From positions 1,340,001-1,404,000 of the forward strand of contig MU260052.1 in NCBI GenBank assembly GCA_020310875.1: DNA of 64,000 bases, read 5' to 3'. A program made the position numbers and the translations under genes. Below are positions 12,301 through 24,400 of this stretch, piece after piece. Under the pieces are notes generated by a model that was given only the letters and a program-made list of their open reading frames with translations, had not been told where the DNA came from and did not search any database. Each line of letters begins with the position of its first letter. The stretch's first letter is position 1. Source of the DNA: Ceratopteris richardii (lineage: Eukaryota > Streptophyta > Polypodiopsida > Polypodiales > Pteridaceae).

Positions 12301-15300
12301 AGCCATTGCCCCAGAAGATCAACACAAAATAGCTTTTGCCACAGAGTGGGGAATCTTTGCATTTCGTGTGATGCCATTTGGGCTCACCAATGCACCTGCA
12401 ACATTCCAAAGGCTCATGTGTCATGTCTTCAAAGAGTTCTTGCGAAAGAGCTTAGAAGTCTATGTGGATGATTTATGTGCCCATTCCCAAGAAAGAAGAT
12501 ACCACATCCCTAAGCTCAGACAAATCTTCAATAAGTGTAGAGAATATCGAGTGTGCCTGAACCCAGAAAAGTGTGTGTTCATGGTGCGTCAAGGTAAAAT
12601 CTTAGGTCATATTGTTTCTAAGAATGGAATCTCAACAGATGAAGATAAGGTACGAGCCATAGCGGAGCTGCCAAGGCCAAGGAATGTTAAGGAGGTACAA
12701 GCCTTTATGGGCCATTGTGGATATTACCGTAGGTTTATCCACATGTATGTGATCATAGCTAGGCCTCTTTATGCATCGTTGTCTAATTTTGAGTGGAACG
12801 AGGAATGCAAGAATTCTTTCAATGAACTGAAGAAACGTTTGTGCACAGCACCAATACTGACCACTCCTGATTGAAATAAGCCATTCCATGTCCATGTGGA
12901 TGCATCCAATCATGCCATAGGATGTCTACTAGCACAACCCACAGGTGAAGGAAACTTAGATCTGCCCATAGCATATGCTAGTAGACAGCTCACCGCAGCT
13001 GAACAAAACTATACCACAACTGAGTGAGAAGGCTTAGGCATGGTATATGCTGTGAAGAAGTTTAGACACTATTTATTGGCCAACAAGTTCAAGTTTTTCA
13101 CTGATCATCAAGCTTTGTTATATTTGGTCAATAAACCTTGCAATACTGGACGCTTAGTAAGATGGTTCCTCTTACTAATGGAATATGACTTTGAAGTGGT
13201 TGTTAGGAAAGGTAGAACCCACCTTTGGGCAGATCACCTTTCTCGCATCACTTCAAGAGAGTCACCGCAAGGAGTGTCTGATGAATTACCTGATGCTTAT
13301 CTGTTCAATTTAGAAGTTGTTCCTAAATGGGCAAATAAGTTGGTACCAGTCCTAACCTTTGGCCCTGCAAATAAGAATGTGAAAACATCACAAGAAGAAA
13401 TTGTAAAATCACAAAAATATCACATATTAGCAGGAAGCATGTACAAACAAGCTACTGAGGGTGTATTAGCTTGTTGTGTTGAGGACGATGAACATAGTAG
13501 TTGGTTGCAACAAGCCCATGAAGGAATGCTAGGAAATCACTATTCTAAACAACGAACATTGTAGAATTTGAAACGTTTAGGAGTGTATTGGCCTAGCATG
13601 GACAAGGAAATACATGAGTGGATTAAGACTTGTCCAGTGTGCCAGGCAAAACCTTCAGTGGAGCATGCAACCCTTTATCAAGTGTCATTAATTCCTGATT
13701 GGAGTGCTCCATTGGTAGAGTTTATGAGATCGGGAAGATTACCCAAAGAGGCTAGTCTAGCAAGAAGACGAACTATGGAGCAAGAGGCTCAAGGCTATGC
13801 CTTAGTAGGAGACAACTTATACCGAAGAGGCAAAGATGGTTACTTAAGACTGTGCGTTCATGAATCAGACTATTTGAAAGTCTTAGAAACTGCACACAGC
13901 GGTGTCGCAGGTGGACACTTCGGTCCTGATCGAGTAATCAAGACCATTCTATTCTCAGGACTTTGGTGGCCCACTCTTCATATGGATGCTCATACCTATG
14001 TGAAGAACTGTGACACATGCCAACGTGCACAATATCCAGTTAGAAAAGACGAGATGCCTTTGAGGCCAATGATGGGAGGGCGTGCATTTTCGAAGTGGGG
14101 CATAGACTTCATAGGTCCTATTAACCCCCCAGCTAGAAACTCCCATGCAGAGTATATTATTGTAGCCACAGATTACCTTACAAAGTGGGTCGAAGTGAAA
14201 GCCACAACAAAGAATGATGCTCATACTACGGCTAAGTTCTTATTCGAGAATGTGTTCACGAGATATGGGCTACCAATAGAGTTAGTAAGCGATAGAGGCA
14301 CACACTTCTTGAATGAGGTCATTGAAAATCTTCTCCAAGAATTCTTGGTGATACATAAGAAGTCCGCCCCTTATCACCCACAAGCTAACGGACAAGCCGA
14401 GAGCACCAATAAAATCCTCTATAACGTATTGACAAAACTGGTAAATAATAAACGCTCTGATTGGGACAAACAAATTCATCATGTTGTTTGGGCTTATTGA
14501 GTTGCCTACAAAACGGTACTCAATGCCACCCCATTTTAGATGGTCTTTGGACAGAATGTGGTGCTACCATTAGATTTCTTAATCCCTGCTTTAAAAGTAG
14601 CACAAGAGTATGAGTGGAATGGACATGAGTTGTCCTCAAGGATCTTTGATCTAGAACGCTTAGGAGAGACAAGGCTATGTGTGGTAGCAGGCATCTATGC
14701 TGCAAAGAAAAGACAAAAGGCATACTTTGATGCACACATCAAAGATAAAGGATTGAAAGAGGGAGACCTAGTGTTGGTTTATACGCTAAAGCAACATGCC
14801 CATAAATTGGAAAAAAGAGGATACGGACCCATGATCATTAATAGAATTTCCACTAGTGGTGCAGTTCAGTTGGCCACTCTAGAAGGAGATATCTTGCCAA
14901 ACTATATTAGTGGATGTAGAGTCAAGTTATACCAAGAACCTCTTACAGAGGATATGCTTACGAGACTCAACACTACTAAGAAGCGAAAAGAAGAGGAGTT
15001 AAGGGTGAGGGAAGAAGCACAGGCAGAGGCCAGAGAGCGTATTAGGCGAAATAAGTTAAGGCGATTAGTCCTAGATGTCAACTCAAAAGCCCCAAAATAT
15101 CACATGGATATGTGCCAAAAATCGGGCATAACTACTTCTCAAGTCATTGACCGACGTCCCTTTGTGACCATAGAGGTAGGACAAGGAAAGGGTGCCAGGA
15201 TTGTGAAAGCATTAATTGACTCAGGTGCAGCAAGTAGTGCAGTTAGACTATCCTACTACCAAGACTTGCAGTTGAACATCAATCCCATAGAAGCTTATCT

Positions 15301-15838
15301 CATAGGATTGGGAGGTGTGGAAACCCCTTGTTTGGGCGAGGTGGAACTTCCCATCTACCTTCAAGATGTTCCAATGAAAATCAAAGTGCTAGTGTGTCAA
15401 GATGAGAACCTTACAGAACCACTTGTCTTGGGTCAAGATTGGATCTATGACCATGCAGTTAACTTAAACCTAAGAAGTCAAATGCTTCAAGTTTGGGTAC
15501 ATGAACAATGCATTACATTAGAATTAGAGAACTGCATGCTCACAGATCATGGCACCACACACTCTCTTAGTTCTTATAAGACTAATCATATGGAAGAAGA
15601 TGTTGTATGTGTCAAAAGCTCTATGATGCAGAAGGAGTCAATCGTGGAAGAACAGGTTCGAAGGCAGGTGGATCTTTCTTTTTCTCCAAAGAATCAAGTA
15701 GCCATAGTAGTGAGTCCACCACACAGGCAAACACAACCGTTCACGACAACTACTACATCAAATAGAAAGACACCACTTGATAAGAAAGCAGTCCCGAGCA
15801 TGAAGCAGATTGGGTATGCAAAGGAGAGCAACCACTAG
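9396..15838 (+). pseudogene. G1 pol: protease, RT, RNase H, integrase, second protease; broken
   Basis: Order seen: gag C-terminal linker with a last CCxC-like motif (near 9418), retropepsin 1 with DSCAG in place of DSGAG (near 10753), reverse transcriptase (YVDDL near 12460), RNase H (from about 12884), zinc finger 1 (13510-13650), zinc finger 2 (13895-14030), integrase core D,D,E (near 14103, 14291, 14396) and retropepsin 2 (DSGAA near 15220, LGQDWIY near 15427). Breaks: a 7-A run giving a +1 frameshift at about 12175-12182, TGA at 12872, TGA at 13024, TAG at 13562, TGA at 14498, TAG at 14537. All but one nonsense change fit C-to-T or G-to-A relative to sister copies. Non-functional. Confidence 0.92.
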
Positions 15839-16075
15839 CCTTGCCCCCACAAATCCCATCTAGGCAGGCCAAACAGGCTAGAAGACGAATGAAGCAGCTC
15901 GGACAAGCTCGATCACAAGGTATCCAACAAGTTTGGGTGCCTAATAAATTAGGTGCAGCTCAACAAGGGTGATTACAGATGTGGGTACCTAAGAAGCTCT
16001 TACATCCACAACAACCTATGTTCTCCCACATGCGAAAGGTCTCAATAAAGAAACCAAAAAGAGAAAAGGGTAAGA
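15839..16075 (+). pseudogene. G1 pol tail, W(V/I)PK repeat region, first half
   Basis: After the stop, coding-like sequence goes on in a shifted frame: QQVWVPNK near 15929, then after a TGA the motif QMWVPKK near 15979, then a lysine-rich run to the point where G2 inserted. The other half is at 39386. The same spaced W-[VI]-P-K motif occurs after the pol stop in G2, so the tail is a conserved, rapidly changing C-terminal extension. Function unknown. Confidence 0.6.
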
Positions 16076-16080
16076 ACCAT
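16076..16080 (+). other. Target site duplication of G2 (left)
   Basis: ACCAT here is repeated at 39381-39385, directly outside the two G2 LTRs. It proves that the interval is one insertion into G1. Confidence 0.93.
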
Positions 16081-16976
16081 TGTTGCAGAGCTAAAAAGAG
16101 CACAAAGCAGAGAAAAAGATGGGCCCCAAAATTTTTCTGATTTGGACATCATATTTTTGTATCATAATCATTCTTGTAATATATTTTCCGTTGTAAATGC
16201 ACTAGAGGAGTCCTCTAGATGCATCCCCACAGAAGATTGGAGATTTACCCATGTAAAATAGTAGGAAATTAGTCTTTTAGTGAATAAAGTGCCGGTCTCT
16301 TGTGTGAAAGGACCATTTTTAGGGCACTAGTATATAAGTCAAAGGTGACTCTTTGTAAAGAACTTTTTGCCATTGTGAGAATAGAGAGCACAGAAATTCG
16401 AATTTGTGTCTTCTTCACTCTGTATCTTCTTCGCTGTGAGCTTGTATGCATGTGTATTGCTTGGAAAGAGTGCTTGTGAGTGTTGTCTATCCATGAAAGT
16501 GTTTATTTGCTGTAGGTAAGGTGTGTGCGAAGTGTAGGAAGTGCTGAAGTGTAGGAAAGTATTTCCCGCGACTCAGTATTTTGCTCATAACTTGAAGTAG
16601 GAGCGTCAGAATTGAGTGAAACCACTGCCATTGGATGCGTCTTCTTGAGAGCTTCGAAACGCATATGCTATTCGCTATATTTGGAGCTCGGAGCTGGGAG
16701 AAAAGTCCAAAATACTGACGGCTGCTGCACCAAGTATCGTGATGCCATGACCAACAGTTGGAGCTTGTTTGGATAAGTCTTTGCCTTGTTTACACTCTTG
16801 AGTAGTTCATTTGCATTGATCATCACATGATTGCATGTCCTCATACACTCGGCTAGGTTTGTATACTCTTTGGATTGATAATTAAAAGCGTGTATCCCCA
16901 CTATATGCACTTGAGAGGGGATTGAGGTATAGTCTCTTTCTCCGCAAGTCCCTAAGTTGGTACTTAGGTCAACACA
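16081..16976 (+). repeat. G2 5' LTR
   Basis: TGTTGCAGAG to GTCAACACA, 896 bp, paired with 38485-39380 of the same length. A TATA box lies at 16331. Flanked by ACCAT. Confidence 0.96.
16331..16338 (+). promoter_or_regulatory. TATA box in G2 LTR
   Basis: TATATAAG, preserved in the 3' LTR; likely core promoter for the genomic RNA. Confidence 0.6.
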
Positions 16977-16981
16977 CTTTT

Positions 16982-16999
16982 TGGCGCCGTTGTCGGGGA
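16982..16999 (+). other. G2 primer binding site, tRNA-Asp
   Basis: TGGCGCCGTTGTCGGGGA, five bases after the LTR, complementary to tRNA-Asp with one mismatch at a different base from G1. Confidence 0.87.
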
Positions 17000-17625
17000 G
17001 TGACGAATCAAATCGAGGCATTCGTGTGATGGTAAGTAGCTTTTTTGCATTGAAGTAAGAGGAGGAGTGGCGATTTTCTCTTCTTTGGTAAGTCATTTTC
17101 AACCGCACTTGCTACTTCTCATTCTTGGAGTGTGTGTAGTGAGTTGTTAGTCTAGGGAAGTGAGTAGAATGAGTAGAGTAGGAGGAGCAAGGGAGTAGGC
17201 TAGGTAGTTAGAGTAGTTTTCACTTCTTGTCTTGTTGTTTCATTTTCTATAGATAGGGAAAGCCAAGTATAAAAGCCAAAAAACTGCTATTTGAAAATCA
17301 CTTGTTCCTGAGCAAGTATCGTGGAGAGCGTCGATCGAGTATCGTGTTTGAGTGATTAGGCTATCTGAGGCTGCAGAGAGCAAGGGGAAGTGATAAAGGA
17401 GTTGGAATAGCCTCCAAGGTGAGCACATTATTGCTGTGTGGTGATCTCTTCTCTGTAGATCAAATTTTTGGAACAAACGATCTGCGTCAGGTATCGTTTA
17501 GGACCAACAGGGTAAAAAAGGTGTGTTTTGATTGATACAGGGAGTGAGGAACAGGTAGAAGACTGTGTGAAACATCTGTGTGTAATCAAAACTTGAAAAA
17601 CCTTAGCAAAAACTTTGAAAAAGGG
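17000..17625 (+). other. G2 leader, first part
   Basis: No gene seen. ATGGTAAGT at 17029-17037 matches the motif at 5737 in G1 in both sequence and distance from the primer site (about 30 versus 26 bases). The rest is unique, with GTGAG- and GTAAG-like sites that could be splice donors. Confidence 0.45.
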
Positions 17626-18318
17626 TCAAGTATCGTTTTGCTCCCGCGGTCGAGTATCGCGATACTTAGCAAGTATCGTTTTACTCCTGTGGTCGAGTAT
17701 CGCGATATTTCCCTCCGATCGTGTATCGTTTCGTAGCGATCGCGATATTTGGCCAGAGATCGTCTCAGCCAAAGATCGTAAATCGTGTATCGTTTCAGAC
17801 TCAAAGATCGCGTATCGTTTCAGCTTGAAAGATCGTGTATCGTTTTGGGTCAGAGATCGGTATCGTTTGGCTGAAAGATCGTTTTGATCAAAGATCGCGA
17901 TATTCACCAGCGATCGTGTATCATCTGGATCAAAGATTGTGTATCGTTTCGTTAAGTATCGTGTATCGTCTCTCAGAGATCGCGATACCTACCAAAGTTC
18001 GTGTATCGTTTCGTTCAGGTATCGTCGATCGTTTCCACTTCAGAGATCATGTATCGTTTTCTCCCAAGTATCAAGTATCGTTTCCATCAGGTATCGTGTA
18101 TCGTTTTGAGCCAAGTATCGAGTATCGTTAGTGCCAAAGATCGTTTTGATCAAAGATCGCGATATTCACCAGCGATTGTGTATCGTTTGGTTCATAGGTC
18201 GTGTCTCGTTTATCAGAGATCGCGATATTTATCAGAGATCGTGTATCGCCTGTGTCCAAATATCGAGTATCGCTTGAGCCCAAAGATCGTGTATCGTTGA
18301 ATCTGGAGTCAAGTATCG
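17626..18318 (+). repeat. G2 leader tandem array, GATCGTGTATCGTTT-type units
   Basis: About 690 bp of degenerate units, for example AGATCGTGTATCGTTT and AGATCGCGATATTT, with the ATCGCGAT palindrome about seven times by eye. It occupies the same place as the G1 array but uses a different unit. Open frames on both strands here follow from the repeat and are not genes. Confidence 0.9.
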
Positions 18319-18437
18319 TGATCTGGAAAAATTCTTTTTCAGTCATTTCCTAGCCAAAGTCTTCTAGAAATTCTGACCTTTAGTGAAGAATCCCAGAGGC
18401 TAGAGGATTGCAGGGGCTGATCAGAGTTGTTAGGTGG

Positions 18438-21400
18438 ATGAACCTGAGATCCGGAAGAACCCTAGGAAGCCGAAGAAGTGTAATCTCTTCTTTAGGTAGT
18501 GTAGCAGAGCAAAGTAACCGTTCACATTATTCAGAGACCTCCAGTGAGTCAGAGGAAGAAATTCCCATGGCTTCAGAGGATATGCAGAATACAGTACCCA
18601 TGATTGGCATGATGTCGATCATTGAGGGAGAGTACAGGACCTCCTTGGAGTATGTGAACACCAACCAAAATGAGATCCCTATTTATTTGGATGGTCTAAA
18701 CAGATCAGTGGCCAGGTTAAAGAAAGCGTCAGAGGCTTACATAGTGCCTAGACCAGTAGTCAAGTACGTAGGAGGATTTTACTTGGACAAAAGAGATATC
18801 CAATATGTTGTCACAGAACACCCAGAAAACATTAATGAAATTGGTGAAGAAAATAATGCTTCAAACTTAAATGGAGGAGGGAATGAAGAGCAAGTAACTA
18901 CACCTAGAGGGAGATCTACGGTTGCTAGGATATGGAGAGGAGACCTGATTCCCCAAGATGACTCCCTAATGGATGTGTATTTGATCAATGGGATAGAGCA
19001 TCTTCTTAGAGCACATTCTTCAATATAGGAAGCTGCCCCTAATCCAGTCACCATCTATGAGTTACAAGATCCTGATTTCTCCACCATCATCACATATCTA
19101 GATAAGAATCAGAGAAGATTTTGGCCCCTAGCAGAAGCGGAAAGAGCTGAGTTGAAATATCAGAATATCCCAGTGTTTCCCCCTAGGGACCAAGCCACTA
19201 CTTCAAGAAATCCACTTGGAACATCACAAAATGATTCATATCAACAGTCAGGGCAAACACAGCAAACTCAAATCCCAGTCAGACCACCTGTGCAGTTCAC
19301 AATGCCTGCAAATAACCCTAATTACCAACCCCAACCAACCATTGACCCAAGACAGGGAATTCATGCTCCAGTCAGACCGCCGGTAGTAAGAGAACCAGGC
19401 ATACCAATAGGAAGACCAATTTTCCCAGTAATGCCTAGACCACCCGAAGCAGGAAGAAGATTAAGGCCAATTCAAGTTGCCAAATGCATGAGAAACCACT
19501 ATGATGGCTCTAATGAACCTTACAATCATATAGCTGAATTTAAACAAGTAATCAGAGCCGAACAGGTAGAAGACTTTTTGATTCAATATGAGTCCTTTGG
19601 TCTTACTTTGTCAGACACTGCGTTAGCATGGTTTCAACCATTGGACCCTAATACTTTTCAAAACATGGAGCAAGTATACCAAGAAATGATTGAGGAATTC
19701 ACTAAGTCAGGAATTAAAAACAATTCTTCATCATTGATCCATAGCTTCAAGCAAGTCCCTACCGAATCAGTGAGATTGGCTGCAAGAAGATTCAAGCAGT
19801 ATGTAGACAGATGCCCAGTAGAAGAGAGACCTACCCAAAATAAAATGGTATCATTATTTTTGGAAGGATTGTTGAACGGATCTTTGAGATCATTGGTATA
19901 TGTAAAGAGAGTTCAGACTTTGCAAGAATGCATGAAGGAATGTATAGATCTAGAAGACAACCTAGCAGAGGACCTGAAAATACCTCAAGGTAGCTTGAAA
20001 AGTGAAGATTCGGCCAGTAGCACATCAATCCCTAAAAACAATGTAGAGGAAATAGCTGATTTGGTAGCAAAGAAGTTGAACGTTCAAGGACAGAGGAACT
20101 ACCCCAATAACCCTATGAGAGTACCCATGCTCAGAAGATGTATGCAGTGCGAAGGTGATCATCCTTCTCACTTGTGTACTAGGGGAATAGTCCCACCACC
20201 TGTTTATGCTTATAATAGACCCACTGTCCCAGGATCTCTACAATATTGTAGTATAGAACAAAAATATACAAATCACAGTACAGAAAATTGCCCTTACAAT
20301 AGGCAGGCGAGACCAGCACAGCCATACATGAGACCTTATGGATACCCTCAGAGAGATCAAGGAGGTGAAGCCTTTAGATATCCCACTTATCAGCAACAGG
20401 CACAAATGCCGCAACCATATGCGTATCAAGGATACACCCAACCACAACCTGTACTAGGACAACAACCGCCCCATCCTCAGAACGTTGTCTCAGTCAAGAG
20501 AGCTCAACCTGAAGAAAATCTAGAGAGAGCAATAGTCCCAGCCACACCTTTGGTTAATAATGAATCATATGACTCATCATATGACCATAGTCAAGGAGCA
20601 TATCCCTCTTATGAGAGCTCACTGATAGAATATGGACAAGCATACGACCCATATGCTTATGACATAGAAACAGAAGATAGCTCGTATGGTTATGAGCAGG
20701 ACTATGTGTCATTAATGTACACAGCTCCTAGAGCAACCATACCACCCCGACCCATAAACAGACCGCCTGTACCCAGAGGACCATGTTACAGATGTGGAGG
20801 TGATCACTATATCAGAGAATGCACATTGCCAAACCCACCACCACCACAACGAGTCTGGGAAGGCTACTGTAGTGATTGTGGTAAGGAAAACCTTTTCAGA
20901 GACTGCCCCAAGAATCCCAACAAGGTTACATCTAACGTGCAAATCAATGTGATAGAAGTAATCGAGTCATCAGGGAGCGATAAGGAATACACTGTACCAT
21001 TGAAAGCGATAACGAGAGCTAAAGCTAGAGAGATCCCAGAAAAAGCTGAAAAACACAATCAGAGTGACATAGCGATGAATACACCCACACCACAGAGAGT
21101 TAAAGACTCGGAAGAGCCTGAGAAAAGTGTGGTAAGTAAAAGAACCCAACGATGGAAGAACCGTAGAGATAGGATAAAAGAAAAGAAATTACTGCAGAAA
21201 AAGGAAAATGAGAAGAACGAACAGAATCCAAAAGAGGAACAGAAAAAGGAAGAAGAAATTAAAAATGAAAAGTATAGGAAAGAAGAGGTTGGATCAGTCT
21301 TAGCAGATCCCATGCCTGAAGAATTAGCTATGTGGATTCAGGCATACAAGGCACGAATAAGAGCCGGACCGACCATCGAACAACATGAAAGAGAATACCC

Positions 21401-24400
21401 TAGAGGTGACCTAGAGAAAGAGAGGTTGGAAATCTGCAAAAAATTGATAGAAGTTGCTCAACAGACTTTAGAAAAACCTGTATTGCCATTGCCCAAGACC
21501 CGAATTCCTGAAAGAGAATTCCAAGTGTGCATCAACACCAATGACCATGAAAAACCTGAAGTAAGAAAGACACTTAATGGCAATTATTGTGAGGAAAAAA
21601 GGGAAGGACCCGTTGTTCCCGAAGTAGAAGGAGAATGGCCTAAAGATTTATGGGCTAGAGTCCAAGAGGACAGATGGAGGAGAGTGGAAGGGATTGAACC
21701 ACCCTTTGAAGAATTCGAAGCAGAAAATGAAATAGAGGGTTCAATACCTGAATTGAATTCAGAAGAAATTTTACCAATGGATCCTAGTGACGAAGGAGAT
21801 GATGGAATCAAGGAATTGCCCAATTACATAGGGGAGTACGAACATAATTCTGAATTGTATTGCATCCCCTCAATAAGGAAAAAAGAACCAAACCCATCAA
21901 TCCAAACATCGGACATCATACAACATCTTAAAAAAGTAAAAATTCCTTGTACACTAACATTAGAGGAATTGTTGAAGGTTAAACCACATTTGAAGGAGAA
22001 ATTGACCAGTCAATTGGAGGTCAAAACGAAAGAAAAAGAGATATCTGATGAAATAAATACTATAAAGATCCCAGTGGATAAGGTAGGAGACTTTAGTGAG
22101 GGAGATGAAGGAAACACTTGCCTTCCAATTACCTTTAGGGGTTATACGACCAAAGCCATCTTAGATTCAGGAGCTGGTGTAGGCATTGCTACTAGAGAAA
22201 TCTGGGAAAAATGGGGAAAACCAGCTTTAAGACCAACGCGTATGAAAATACAAATGGCTGACGGACACACAGAAAGACCCTTGGGATTATTGGAACGTGT
22301 AGTGTTCACCACATGCGGAGTCGAATTTGAACACACCTTAGCAATTTGCCAATTTGAAAGGCCAAGCAATTATGAAATGATATTGGGGAGACCTTTCATG
22401 AGACAATTAAAGGTTGTGCAAGATTGGGGAAAAGATGATGTATACCTACAACATGAAGGAACAACCACGAGAATAAATCTCCACACTTATACATATCAAG
22501 ATGTTCCTCCCTTACAATGGAATCAAATTCACAAGGAGGAAGATGATCATTCAATTCACAGCATAAGTTCTAGTGACCAATCTTGGATGAATGAGGACAC
22601 TCATCTATGGATATGCCAAACTGCCAAAAAAGAAGAGGATAGGAGGAAAGGATGGCAGCAAAGGCAAGGAGTAGCTAGGTCTGTACAAGATCCAGCATAC
22701 ATGCCTCAAGTCTTTTTAGATGAAGAATTCGAACCTCATGGTTGGATGGAGATTTTAGCGACCCTTGATGTATGCGTGAATGAAGAAGTGATAACCATGA
22801 ATGAATGTATTGATGAGGAAGGATATGATGTTAGTCTCTATGTAGTAGTTCTTCAGGAGGCTGAAGAAGGAGAAGTGATAGAGAAAGAATGGAAGGAGGA
22901 TTATGAGAGCATTGAAATGGAGCCAGAACCAATGGAACCTGAGGATGAAGATCAAAAAATAAACATCACAGCTATTGAAAACAACCCAGAGCCTACACAG
23001 AAAGAAGAGCTGGAGGTAGATAAAGAGCCAGAAGGTGAAGAAAACAAGCCACAAGATCAGTTTGAAGTGCCCGCTCACTTCAAGAAATACGAAGTAGAAG
23101 AGAGAAAAATTGCTATTCAAATGCCTAAAAGAGAGGCACAGCCGGGAATAGCATATGACAATAAAGAACAAACCAAGAAGATAGTAGTAACGTTAGAAGA
23201 AGGAGAAGAACGATGTACTTTCATAGGACAAGATGTCTCCATAGAGGAAGAACAAGAGTTAATACGCCTCATACGAGAATATCGAGATGTTTTTGCGTGG
23301 ACCTATAAGGACTTGAAGGGAGTAGATCCATCTATTTGTGCCCATAGAATTCCCATGACATCCGAAGCCAAACCTTCTAAACAAAGACCATATACATACA
23401 ATGATGTGTATTCAGCAAAGATAAAGGAAGAGATAGACAAATTGTTAGATGCTGGATTCATATACGAAATTGAGCACACGGAATGGGTGTCACCTTTGGT
23501 GGTTGTACCGAAAAAGAATGGAAAGTTAAGAGTGTGCATCAATTTGAAGAAAGTAAATGCCACGACCATAAGGGATAGTTATCCATTACCAATTACAGAT
23601 CATCTCTTGGAAAGAGTGGCAGGAAAGGAAGTCTATAGCTTTCTGGATGGCTTTTCAGGGTATAATCAGGTAGCTATTGCTCCTGAGGACCAACATAAAA
23701 CAGCGTTCACAATTGAATGGGGAGTATACGCCTTTAGAGTCATGCCTTTTGGTCTAAATAATGCCCCAGCCACCTTCCAAAGATTGATGTGCCATGTATT
23801 CAAAGAATTCCTAAGAAAAAGTATGGAGGTCTACGTGGATGATCTTTGTACTTATTCAGCTATACGATCAGAACATATCCCCGAACTAGAAAAGATCTTT
23901 GCTAAATGTCGACAATATCGAGTATGCCTTAACCCAGAAAAATGTGTCTTCATGGTTAGACAAGGGAAAATATTAGGACATATTGTCTCCAAAAATGGAA
24001 TCTCAACTGATGAAGACAAAATTAAAGTAATTCTGGATTTACCAAGACCAAAGACGGCTAAGGAAGTTCAAGCATTTATGGGACATTGTGGATACTATCG
24101 AAGATTTATACATATGTACGCCATAATTGCTAGACCTCTCTATGCATTATTGACTCTATTTAATTGGACCAAGGAATGCGAGAGAGCCTTCAATGAGTTA
24201 AAGAATCGATTGAGTTCAGCACCAATCCTTCGAGTACCTAACTGGAATAAGCCATTTCATATTCATGTGGATGCTTCCAAGTTTGCCATTGGTTGCATCT
24301 TAGCTCAACCTGCCGATACAGGAAAACTAGACCACCCTATAGCCTATGCTAGTAGACAATTAAATCAAGCAAAACGCAATTATACCACCACGGAGAGAGA

